Positions 7,392 to 14,433 of a stretch of 60,301 nt of DNA are shown piece by piece. This DNA is from Arthrobacter sp. Bi26 (GTDB lineage: Bacteria; Actinomycetota; Actinomycetes; Actinomycetales; Micrococcaceae): positions 1 to 60,301 of the forward strand of contig NZ_CAKKMF010000024.1 in assembly GCF_918697925.1 (NCBI RefSeq). The letters are read 5' to 3'. Made by a program: the position numbers and the translations under genes. Position 1 is the first letter of the stretch. The number at the start of each line of letters is the position of its first letter. The notes under the pieces are model-generated. The model was given only the letters and a program-made list of their open reading frames with translations. It made no database searches and was not told the DNA's origin.

Positions 7392-8372
7392 ATGAAAAAT
7401 CCCCTACGCAATGCCGTGTTCGGCCTGGTCGTGGCCGTCGTGGCCACGCTGGCGTTCATCAATGCCGGCACGGCCGGTGGAACGAGCACGGCCCGGAACA
7501 AGCTCACCCTGATCGCCCCGGCAGCACCTGGTGGCGGCTGGGACGGATTTGCCCGTGAAGGGCAGCAGGCGCTCAAGAGCGGCGGCGTGGTCAATAACGC
7601 TCAGGTGGTCAACGTGCCCGGAGCCGGCGGGACCATCGGCCTGAGCCAGTTTGTCCAGATGCCCGGGCGCGAAGACGCCCTCCTGGCGACCGGTGGTGTG
7701 ATGGTGGGGGCCATCGAACTCGGAGACAACCCGGAGTCCATGGCTGACGTTGTTCCCATCGCCCGGCTGGCCGATGACTACGCGGCGCTGGTGGTCCCGG
7801 CTGACTCTGAGTTCAAGACCCTCGACGATTTCCTGGCCGCATGGAAGCAAAACCCCGGCGGAACCTCAATCGGCGGCGGATCCCTGGGCTCGATCGACCA
7901 TCTTCTGAGCGCCATGGTCGCCAAAACGGTCGGCATCGATCCTCAGGAAGTGAACTACATCGCCTACTCCGGCGGCGGTGAGGCCCTGACCTCGCTCCTG
8001 TCCCACACCACGTCCGCCGGCATGTCCGGCTACAACGAAGTCAGCGACCAGATCGAGGCCGGAACACTGCGCGCCCTGGCCATCTCTTCGGAAGAGCGGC
8101 TGGAAGGCGTAGACGTTCCCACCTTCAAGGAGCAGGGCGTAGACGCGGCGATGTCCAACTGGCGAGGATTTGTGGCCGCGCCAGGCATCACCGATGAGGC
8201 GAAAGCGGAGTTCATCAAGATCGTCACCGAGATGCGCAGCACCGACCACTGGCAGGAAGCGCTGAAGCGCAACGACTGGACGGACACCTTCACCACGGGC
8301 GAAGAATTCGAACAGTTCATCAACAACGAAGTTGCAACGGCCCAAGAAATCGTAAAGGACCTCGGCCTATGA
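7392..8372 (+). CDS. tctC: tripartite tricarboxylate transporter substrate-binding protein TctC
   Basis: Extracytoplasmic binding protein of 326 residues. The N-terminal signal segment (residues 8-28) has no lipobox cysteine, so it is a Sec-exported or membrane-tethered form. Family motifs are APAAPGGGWDGFARE near residue 45, VVNVPGAGGTIGLSQ, and the middle-domain segment NYIAYSGGGEALTSLL. It captures a tricarboxylate for the TctAB membrane complex. First gene of tctCBA; its stop overlaps the tctB start (ATGA). The ATG at 7392 begins the signal peptide; longer readings cross the promoter region. Confidence 0.9.
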   Translation: MKNPLRNAVFGLVVAVVATLAFINAGTAGGTSTARNKLTLIAPAAPGGGWDGFAREGQQALKSGGVVNNAQVVNVPGAGGTIGLSQFVQMPGREDALLATGGVMVGAIELGDNPESMADVVPIARLADDYAALVVPADSEFKTLDDFLAAWKQNPGGTSIGGGSLGSIDHLLSAMVAKTVGIDPQEVNYIAYSGGGEALTSLLSHTTSAGMSGYNEVSDQIEAGTLRALAISSEERLEGVDVPTFKEQGVDAAMSNWRGFVAAPGITDEAKAEFIKIVTEMRSTDHWQEALKRNDWTDTFTTGEEFEQFINNEVATAQEIVKDLGL

Positions 8373-9016
8373 GCATCACCCAGAACCAGCCAGAAGCAGG
8401 ATCCGCCCTGGAGCCGCACGGTAAACCGAAGCGCCGCTTTGGGACAGGCCGCAGCGAATTCGTTGTCGTCGCCGTGCTTTATGCAGTGGCCATCCTCCTC
8501 ACCATCGGCACCGTGACCATGCATGTGCAGGGCAAATCATCCCCCGGACCGCAGTTCTTCCCCATCATCGTGTGCATCCTGCTGTATCTGGTGGCGACCC
8601 TCCTGGCCATCCAGATCCTCCGCTCACCGCAGATCCCTGACAATTCCATCCACCCCGGACACGGACAGTTCTCGGCGGACATGCTGCACGACCTCGGTCA
8701 CCTGGGGAAGGAAGAAGCCGAAGCGTTTGACGATGCGCCATCCAAAACCCCAGCCAAAACCTGGAAGACGTACTCGGACTGGCGGACGGTCGGCCTGATG
8801 CTGGCCGGGGTCGTGGCCTTCGTCGCGCTGCTGGAACCGCTGGGCTGGATCATCAGCGCGACGATACTGTTCTGGGTTGTTGCCTACGCCCTCGGCAGCC
8901 ACCGACGATTCTTCGACATCGGCGTGGGCCTGCTCTTCTCCTCAATCATTCAACTGGCCTTCGGCGCCGGGCTGGGCCTCAGCCTGCCTTCCGGCTTCAT
9001 AGGAGGGATCCTCTAA
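8369..9016 (+). CDS. tctB: tripartite tricarboxylate transporter TctB (small membrane subunit)
   Basis: 215 residues with four predicted membrane segments (about residues 30-50, 57-75, 140-160 and 170-205) and a long hydrophilic, acidic loop between the second and third, typical of TctB. TctB associates with TctA to form the membrane part of the secondary transporter. The start overlaps tctC by four bases and the stop overlaps the tctA start, so the three genes are translationally coupled. Confidence 0.88.
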   Translation: MSITQNQPEAGSALEPHGKPKRRFGTGRSEFVVVAVLYAVAILLTIGTVTMHVQGKSSPGPQFFPIIVCILLYLVATLLAIQILRSPQIPDNSIHPGHGQFSADMLHDLGHLGKEEAEAFDDAPSKTPAKTWKTYSDWRTVGLMLAGVVAFVALLEPLGWIISATILFWVVAYALGSHRRFFDIGVGLLFSSIIQLAFGAGLGLSLPSGFIGGIL

Positions 9017-10524
9017 TGGAACAACTCGAACTCCTCATGGGTGGCTTCGCCAGCGCCCTGACCCCCATCAACCTCCTCTGGGTGCTAATCGGCGCACTCC
9101 TCGGCACCGCCGTCGGCGTCCTGCCGGGGCTCGGCTCCGCCATGGCCGTGGCGCTGCTGCTCCCGGTGACTTTTTCACTGGAACCGACCGCGGCATTCAT
9201 CATGTTCGCCGGCATCTACTTCGGCGGCCTCTTCGGCGACTCCACCTCAGGAATCCTGCTCAACACCCCCGGCCACTCCTCGGCCATCGCGTCCACGTTC
9301 GAGGGACACCGGATGGCCAAAAGCGGACAGGCGGCCAAAGCGCTTGCCACCTGCGCCATCGGAGCCTTCATCGGCGGCCTAATCGCCACCACCCTGGTGG
9401 TCTTCTTCGCCCCCACACTGGTCAAAATGGCCACGGTCTTCGGCCCGGCCGAGTACTTCGCCCTGGCAGTGTTCGCCTTCCTCGCCATCTCCGCCGTCGT
9501 CTCCGAATCCGTGATCCGCGGCATCGCGGCCCTCGGAATCGGCCTCGCCCTGGCCCTCGTCGGCATTGACGGCCCCAGCGGCACCGCCCGCTTCACCCTC
9601 GGCATGCCCCAGCTCTTCGACGGAATCTCCGTCATCGTCATCACCGTCGGGCTCCTGGCACTCGGCGAGGTCTTCCACATCGCATCCCGCATCCACCGCG
9701 ACCCGATCGCCACCCGGATCGAAACGAAGGGCCGGGCGAGGCTGAACCTCGCAGACTTCAAAAAGGCCCTCCCGGCCTGGCTGCGCGGCACCGCCTTCGG
9801 CGCCCCCTTCGGGCTGATCCCCGCCGGCGGCGCAGAAGTCCCCACATTCCTGGCCTACGGAACCGAAAAACAACTGGCCAAGCGCCGGAACGATCCGGAT
9901 TTCGGCACCACCGGCTCTATCCACGGCCTCGCAGCCCCGGAAGCCGCAGCCAACGCAACGGCCGGCACCGCCATGGGCGCCCTGCTCGCACTGGGGTTGC
10001 CAACGTCGGCCACGGCCGCGATCATGCTTGCAGCATTCCAGCAATACGGCATGCAGCCAGGCCCGCTGCTCTTCGAACGAAGCGGTGACCTGGTCTGGGC
10101 CCTGCTGGCCTCACTGTTCATCGGCCTGGTCATCCTCGTGATGATCAACATCCCGTTCGCCTCCGTCTGGGCAAAGCTGCTCAGCATCCCCAAGCACTAC
10201 CTCTACGCCGGCATCACCGTCTTCTCCATGCTCGGCGTATACGCGGTGAGCTCCGCAGTGCTTGATCTGTGGCTACTGATCGCCATAGGGCTCGTCGGAT
10301 TCCTGATGCGCCGCTACAACATCCCGCTGGCACCCGTTCTGATCGCAGTGATCCTCGGCCCGATGGCCGAGACTGAACTCCGCCGTGCACTGGCAGTCTC
10401 CGAGGGCAACCTGGGCATCCTGATCGACAGCCCCATCACCATCACTCTCTACCTGGTCCTGGCCGCCGCCCTCGCTCTCAGCGCCGTCCAGCACCTCCGC
10501 CACCGGGCCAGCCGGAAGGTCTAG
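9016..10524 (+). CDS. tctA: tripartite tricarboxylate transporter TctA (large membrane subunit)
   Basis: 502 residues with about twelve hydrophobic segments. Diagnostic TctA sequences are GVLPGLGSAMAVALLLPVTF near residue 40 and FGDSTSGILLNTPGHSSAIA near residue 75, with the second internal-repeat motif FGLIPAGGAEVPTFLAYGTE near residue 275. It is the transport-catalysing subunit, energised by the ion gradient. Its start shares bases with the tctB stop. Transcription is probably ended by the long hairpin beginning 18 bp downstream. Confidence 0.92.
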   Translation: MEQLELLMGGFASALTPINLLWVLIGALLGTAVGVLPGLGSAMAVALLLPVTFSLEPTAAFIMFAGIYFGGLFGDSTSGILLNTPGHSSAIASTFEGHRMAKSGQAAKALATCAIGAFIGGLIATTLVVFFAPTLVKMATVFGPAEYFALAVFAFLAISAVVSESVIRGIAALGIGLALALVGIDGPSGTARFTLGMPQLFDGISVIVITVGLLALGEVFHIASRIHRDPIATRIETKGRARLNLADFKKALPAWLRGTAFGAPFGLIPAGGAEVPTFLAYGTEKQLAKRRNDPDFGTTGSIHGLAAPEAAANATAGTAMGALLALGLPTSATAAIMLAAFQQYGMQPGPLLFERSGDLVWALLASLFIGLVILVMINIPFASVWAKLLSIPKHYLYAGITVFSMLGVYAVSSAVLDLWLLIAIGLVGFLMRRYNIPLAPVLIAVILGPMAETELRRALAVSEGNLGILIDSPITITLYLVLAAALALSAVQHLRHRASRKV

Positions 10525-10542
10525 TCACCTGAGCCGCAAACG

Positions 10543-10594
10543 AGGCCCCTGGCCTCTCGATTGCCCGCACGGACAATCGAGAAGCCAGGGGCCT
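10543..10594 (+). terminator. long hairpin terminator after tctA
   Basis: Bases 10543-10563 pair with 10574-10594 in a 21-bp stem with one mismatch and a 10-base loop (AGGCCCCTGG against CCAGGGGCCT). The downstream T-run is weak, so termination may be partly factor-dependent, or the stem may serve as a 3' stabiliser. Confidence 0.75.
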
Positions 10595-10650
10595 GTCATC
10601 TTTCGGACTGACAAAACCGCAAGCCGACCATCTGTCCTCAGTTCAAGTAA

Positions 10651-10946
10651 ACCGGGTTCCGGCCGCTTCAAATACGACCGTTTCCGCTACAAACCACCAG
10701 GCGCGATTTGCTGCTTCGGTCCGCCGGTATCGTGCTCGAATTTGGGGACATGGACTTCCGGCCGCCGGTGTTCCATGACCTGAGGCCACCGCCGTCAGCC
10801 TGTATCTGTCCGTGACCAAGAACGTCAAGCATGTGCAGCGTATTGCCGGTCACAAGGACGGTACGACGACGATCAACACCTACGGCGCACTGTTCGATGA
10901 CGATTTCTTCAAGGCTGCGGCCGGGCTGGATTCGCTGACCAAATGA
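10651..10946 (+). pseudogene. tyrosine integrase, C-terminal fragment with frameshift
   Basis: Catalytic-domain remnant of a phage-type integrase. One frame reads VLEFGDMDFRPPVFHDLR up to 10785; the continuation TAVSLYLSVTKNVKHVQRIA, then GHKDGTTTINTYGALFDDD, lies in the next frame from 10788 to the stop. Two bases stand where the His codon of HDLRH should be, a one-base deletion exactly at the catalytic motif. The second-Arg region, the GHK motif and the Tyr nucleophile (NTYG) remain. No N-terminal half is present. The stop codon shares its last base with the right attachment repeat, the usual position of an integrase at an island end. Confidence 0.85.
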
Positions 10947-10985
10947 ATCGAAAGGTCACCGGATCGACGCCGGTCGGAGCCACCA
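10946..10985 (+). repeat. right attachment repeat (attR)
   Basis: Exact 40-base copy of 4005-4044, the 3' part of tRNA-Phe including CCA. It is a fossil tRNA end without the 5' half and marks the original chromosomal junction. Confidence 0.93.
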
Positions 10986-10991
10986 CTGGGA

Positions 10992-11027
10992 AGCATCAGT
11001 TCATTGAGAACTGGTGCTTTTCTTCTT
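10992..11027 (+). terminator. terminator after attR, probably the original tRNA-Phe terminator
   Basis: AGCATCAGTTC at 10992-11002 pairs with GAACTGGTGCT at 11008-11018 (one G-U) around a five-base loop and is followed by a T-rich tail. It sits seven bases after the duplicated tRNA end, the spacing expected for the pre-integration tRNA-Phe terminator. Confidence 0.8.
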
Positions 11028-11035
11028 TAACACCA

Positions 11036-11093
11036 TCGATCGCTCCGTAACGGCCCTTCTGAAGGGTCAAAAGGGCAGTTACGGAGCAATCGA
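11036..11093. repeat. 23-bp inverted repeat just outside attR
   Basis: Arms at 11036-11058 and 11071-11093 match as inverted copies with two mismatches around a 12-base spacer (core GCTCCGTAAC against GTTACGGAGC). It lies between the tRNA terminator and the lipoprotein gene, with no obvious T-run. It could be a second terminator, a small insertion-element remnant or a regulator site. Confidence 0.7.
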
Positions 11094-11256
11094 CAGGGAG
11101 ACGGACGGCCGCATCGACGGGGGCCGACGGCGGCGACCGGTTGGGGGCCGGGCCGCTGGCCGGGCTAGACTCGCACGCTGGGGAAAGAACACCAAGGCCG
11201 TCGGAAGCCCGGTCCGGGCAGGCGGCGCAATCTCAACCGAAAAGTGATTCTGCAAC

Positions 11257-11715
11257 GTGATTTCGAAGAATATTGCCCGTCCTCTCACCGCCGCCACCCT
11301 CCTCGCAGCCCTCGCCCTCGCCGGCTGCTCGGCACCCCAGGCCGGCAGCGCGCCGTCGTCCGCCGCGGGCCCGTCCACTGCTTCAGCCTCAGGCACGCCG
11401 AGCCCCAGCAAGACCTCCGGGCCGTTCGGCGGTTTCGCCAGCGCCGGCGAGGCCTGCACCAAGATCTCGGAGCAGGCCACCGGCGCCACGCTCCTTCCCC
11501 TCTCGGCCGCCCAAGGCAAGACGGCGGAGCTGGAACAGTTCAAAGCCGACCTGGCCGAGACGGCCGAGCGCGTTCCTGACAGCCTGAAGGCCGATTTCGC
11601 CAACCTCAAGGAAGTGGCCGTCGCGGGCGTCACCGACCAGACCGTCTTCTCCAGCGGCAAGCTCCAGGCCGCCATGGCACCCGTAACAACCTGGATCGCC
11701 ACCAACTGCAAGTAG
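11257..11715 (+). CDS. small secreted lipoprotein, function unknown
   Basis: 152 residues. A signal peptide (residues 1-23) ends in the lipobox LALAGC, so the mature protein is probably lipid-anchored on the outer face of the membrane. A Ser/Pro/Ala-rich linker (residues 25-55) follows, then a helical domain with two cysteines (EACTKI and the C-terminal NCK) that could form a disulphide. No family recognised. The GTG start has no strong ribosome site. The 200 bp downstream hold nothing recognisable. Confidence 0.7.
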   Translation: MISKNIARPLTAATLLAALALAGCSAPQAGSAPSSAAGPSTASASGTPSPSKTSGPFGGFASAGEACTKISEQATGATLLPLSAAQGKTAELEQFKADLAETAERVPDSLKADFANLKEVAVAGVTDQTVFSSGKLQAAMAPVTTWIATNCK

Positions 11716-11918
11716 GGAGTCAGATCAGGCCACCGCCCGCATCGACTCCCGGCTGACGTCCCGCAGCTGACAAGCGGACGCCAGTCCTGCTCCGCGATGC
11801 ACTTCGCCGGTTCCCACGGCCCGCACCTGCGCCGGCCGTGGGAACGGGCGCTGCAAGATTCCCCCGCGCGGCCCAAGGCAGGGACTAGGGTTGTGTCAAA
11901 GAGAAGGGGGAGTGCGTT

Positions 11919-12452
11919 ATGGAATACCAGAATTCTCAACCCGTTGCCGGTCCCGCGGCCGGTCAGCCCGTTGCCGCGGCCGGTCAGCCCGTTGCCGGTC
12001 AGCCCGTTTCGGGTCCCGTTGCCGGGCTGCCCGGTGCAGGTCTGTCCGTGCCGGCGGGCACCGGCCGCACGGTTATATCGGAAGCCGCAATCGCCAAGGT
12101 CGCGGGCATCGCCGCCCGATCGGTACCAGGGGTCTACTCGTTGGGATCAGGGCCGTCACGCGCCCTGGGGGCGATCCGCGACGCCGTCGGCAGCGCCGAT
12201 CACGCAGCGGGCGTCCGCGTGGAAGTCGGCGAAACCCAGGTGGCCGTGGACATCGATCTCGTCGCGGTGTACGGTACCCCCTTGCATGCCCTCGCGGACC
12301 AGATCCGCACCGCCGTCTACTCCGCCGTCGAGGAACTGGTGGGGCTCGAGGTGATCGAGGTAAATATCGAGATCAATGACGTTTATGTGCCCGGCCCGGC
12401 CAAACCGGCCCCGTCCGCCGAGGCCCGTCCGGTCAGGGAGGCAATCCAATGA
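11919..12452 (+). CDS. Asp23/Gls24 family envelope stress protein
   Basis: 177 residues. The first 45 are a low-complexity segment with repeated GQPVA units. The Asp23/Gls24 domain follows from about residue 50 (GRTVISEAAIAKVAGIAARS) and ends with VIEVNIEINDVYV. Proteins of this family sit at the membrane through AmaP-type anchors and respond to envelope or alkaline stress in Firmicutes; the role in actinobacteria is less clear. A GGGGGAG ribosome site precedes the ATG. First of five overlapping genes (11919-14284). Confidence 0.85.
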   Translation: MEYQNSQPVAGPAAGQPVAAAGQPVAGQPVSGPVAGLPGAGLSVPAGTGRTVISEAAIAKVAGIAARSVPGVYSLGSGPSRALGAIRDAVGSADHAAGVRVEVGETQVAVDIDLVAVYGTPLHALADQIRTAVYSAVEELVGLEVIEVNIEINDVYVPGPAKPAPSAEARPVREAIQ

Positions 12453-12640
12453 GTCTGACGGTAGTGGGAATCGCCATGGGGGCCTTTGTGGCTTTCATGT
12501 CCTTCCAGTTCGGCGTCTGGGGCTTCCTCGGTGCCCTGTTCTTCATGGGCATCGGCGCTCTCCTGGGCCGGGCCGCAGACGGGAAGCTGGACCTGCGCAG
12601 CGTGTTTGACGCCCTCACGGGCCGGCGTTCCTCCTCATGA
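12449..12640 (+). CDS. DUF2273-type small membrane protein
   Basis: 63 residues: two membrane helices (about 4-24 and 26-44) and a short polar tail (GRAADGKLDLRSVFDALTGR). Size, topology and position between two Asp23-type genes match the DUF2273 proteins found in Asp23/AmaP loci. Start and stop overlap both neighbours by four bases, so translation is coupled. Confidence 0.8.
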   Translation: MSLTVVGIAMGAFVAFMSFQFGVWGFLGALFFMGIGALLGRAADGKLDLRSVFDALTGRRSSS

Positions 12641-13020
12641 ACATGACGGCTGAAACGCCGATCCGCGGCGCCGCAATGGCCGGGCATAACCGCATCAGCA
12701 CACAGGCCCTGACGAGTGTGGCGAGGGCCGCCGCGGGTGAGGCCCTCGGTGTGCCGGCGCACGATGTGCGCGCCGAGTGGTCGGACGATGACGGGCTGCT
12801 CGCGCTCTCGCTCGTCATGCCCGTCGCGGTCCCGAATCTCAGGGTGGTTCTCCGGGATCCCGGCCGCGTCGCCGGCTTCGGCGGTTCCATCTGGGAGCGT
12901 GCCGTCGCCGCCAAAGCCCAGATCCTGCGACGCGTGACCGAACTGACCGGCGCGCAGCTGAGCCGGGTGGACATCCGCATCAGCGGGGCCACCGTGCGCG
13001 GGGGAGGTCGGGTGCGTTGA
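12637..13020 (+). CDS. second Asp23/Gls24-like protein
   Basis: 127 residues, shorter and more divergent than the first Asp23 gene. It has the same alternation of helix and strand (ISTQALTSVARAAAGEALGV, then LSRVDIRISGATV at the end). It lacks the N-terminal repeat region. Four-base overlap with the gene before; its stop overlaps the TTG start of the next. Assignment rests on the cluster context plus the terminal strand motif. Confidence 0.7.
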   Translation: MNMTAETPIRGAAMAGHNRISTQALTSVARAAAGEALGVPAHDVRAEWSDDDGLLALSLVMPVAVPNLRVVLRDPGRVAGFGGSIWERAVAAKAQILRRVTELTGAQLSRVDIRISGATVRGGGRVR

Positions 13021-13676
13021 GCCAGGACACCCAGAACACCGGTATCGGCTCCGGCCCGCACGACGCAGATGCGGTGGCGGGGAGCGACCCCCTGGGCTCC
13101 GGTGCCGCGGGCATGGACCGGATTCTGAAACGGGAGACGCACTCATCGCGGGCCGTCGTCTCCGTGCTGGCCGCCGCCCTGGTCATGGCGGTGTGCGGTT
13201 ACGCGCTGCTTGAAACTGCGGTCCGTGCGGTCGGGCAGCCGCCGTGGCTCGTGGATCCGCAGACCGCGGCCGAGCGGGTGGTCGCGCTCCCGGCCGGAAT
13301 CGGCCCGCTTCTACTGCTCGTCATAGGCGTCGTGATCGCCATAGCCGGATTGTTTTTCTTCCTCAACGCCGTGCTGCCCGGACGGCGGGCGCGCCACCTG
13401 CTCCCGGACCGCCGGGCCGCCGTCGTGGTTGACGATGAGGTGATCGCCGCGGCCCTGGCGCGCCGAGCCCGGCTGGCCGCCAACGTGACTCAGGAACAGG
13501 TGATGGTGGTCGTGTCGCGGAACCGGGTCATGGTCAACGTCCGGCCGACCTCCGGTGTGCCGCTGCGCCCGGACGCCGTCCTGGACGCTGTGCGGCGTGA
13601 GCTGCAGGAAATGGGCCCCTGGCCCATGCCGGAAGTGCGGATCCAGGTCTCCACGGCAGGGGTGGTGGGGGCATGA
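13017..13676 (+). CDS. DUF6286-type membrane protein of the Asp23 cluster
   Basis: 219 residues: a polar N-terminus, two membrane helices (about residues 41-65 and 95-118), then a cytoplasmic basic domain (GRRARHLLPDRRAAVVVDDE) ending in a strand-rich segment similar in style to Asp23 ends (PEVRIQVSTAGVV). This layout matches DUF6286 proteins in actinobacterial Asp23 loci. The start is probably the TTG at 13017 overlapping the previous stop; an in-frame ATG lies 32 codons later (MDRILKRETH). No biochemical role is known to me. Confidence 0.7.
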   Translation: MSQDTQNTGIGSGPHDADAVAGSDPLGSGAAGMDRILKRETHSSRAVVSVLAAALVMAVCGYALLETAVRAVGQPPWLVDPQTAAERVVALPAGIGPLLLLVIGVVIAIAGLFFFLNAVLPGRRARHLLPDRRAAVVVDDEVIAAALARRARLAANVTQEQVMVVVSRNRVMVNVRPTSGVPLRPDAVLDAVRRELQEMGPWPMPEVRIQVSTAGVVGA

Positions 13677-14284
13677 ACAACACTCCCAGGGTCCTGAACC
13701 GCATCCTGATCGGCATCCTTGGCATCAAGCTTCTAGCCATTGGCGTGCTTGTGGTGCTGCTGGCGAGCGTCCCCGCCGTCGGCGTGTGGTGGCATGACTG
13801 GGCGGGCGGCGTCCTGAACTTCTGGCTCGATTTGTTCGAACGGACGCAGTTCCCCCGCCGCCAGGAGAGCTGGCTGTGGCTCGTCATCTGCTTTGTGCTG
13901 GTGGTGGTGCTTGGCCTGATGGTCGCCTGGATTGCCCAGCAGGGCAAGGGCCGGACCAGCCTGATCGTGGCCGAGGAGGACCCGGGCGACGTGCCGGGCA
14001 ACGTCGGAATCGGCGGCGGCGTGGCGGAGCAGACGATCCGCGCGGCCCTTGCGGATCGGCCCGACCTGACCGGAGTCTCGGTAACCGCCTACGAGATCAA
14101 GGGGGAGCCGGCCCTCAAGATCCGGGTGGAGCCCCGACAGGGCGTCGCCCCGCAGGCGCTTGCCTCCGAGGTTTCTTCATTGGTAGAGGCGCTCGACGCC
14201 GTGATCGGCAAGCGCACCCCCGTCCTGATCCACATCGGATCCGGGGCACGGTCGCGGTTTGGCCGTGCCGAGCGGGTCCGCTGA
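13673..14284 (+). CDS. AmaP-like membrane anchor protein
   Basis: 203 residues with two membrane helices (about 10-32 and 66-88) around a short tryptophan-rich external loop, then a cytoplasmic domain of about 110 residues. AmaP tethers Asp23 to the membrane in staphylococci, and this gene is the expected anchor for the two Asp23-type proteins of the cluster. Last gene of the five-gene operon; start overlaps the previous stop by four bases. 149 bp follow before the ABC transporter operon and contain its operator. Confidence 0.75.
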   Translation: MNNTPRVLNRILIGILGIKLLAIGVLVVLLASVPAVGVWWHDWAGGVLNFWLDLFERTQFPRRQESWLWLVICFVLVVVLGLMVAWIAQQGKGRTSLIVAEEDPGDVPGNVGIGGGVAEQTIRAALADRPDLTGVSVTAYEIKGEPALKIRVEPRQGVAPQALASEVSSLVEALDAVIGKRTPVLIHIGSGARSRFGRAERVR

Positions 14285-14332
14285 GGCGGCTCCCCGACGG
14301 GGCCACGGAATCTCCTTTGCATAAAGGTTTCA

Positions 14333-14346
14333 TGTAAACGCTTGCA
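14333..14346. promoter_or_regulatory. LacI-family operator before ABC sugar transporter
   Basis: TGTAAACGCTTGCA is a near-perfect palindrome centred on CG, the classic LacI/GalR/CcpA-type operator form. It lies 88 bp before the binding-protein start and is the probable target of the LacI-family protein encoded at 18023. Confidence 0.8.
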
Positions 14347-14433
14347 TTCTGCATGACGTGTTGATTACTGTGATGGTCGGCACACCATCAGTACGGCCGT
14401 TTTTCACCGGTACTCAGCGAGGAGCACTCCAGT

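Larger units (their letters stand above)
4005..10985 (+). mobile_element. tRNA-Phe-integrated genomic island carrying tricarboxylate genes
   Basis: The element is bounded by the two 40-bp direct repeats, giving an integrated length of 6,941 bp. It contains a small hypothetical gene, a GntR regulator, a TcuA-like flavoprotein, a TctCBA transporter and a decayed tyrosine integrase whose stop codon touches the right repeat. No replication, conjugation or phage structural gene is visible, and the integrase is frameshifted, so the element appears fixed. The cargo suggests growth on tricarballylate or a related tricarboxylate. Confidence 0.85.

Noticed and set aside
11014..11247. 77-residue open frame after attR
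   Set aside because: It starts inside the tRNA terminator and runs through the inverted repeat; very Arg/Gly-rich.
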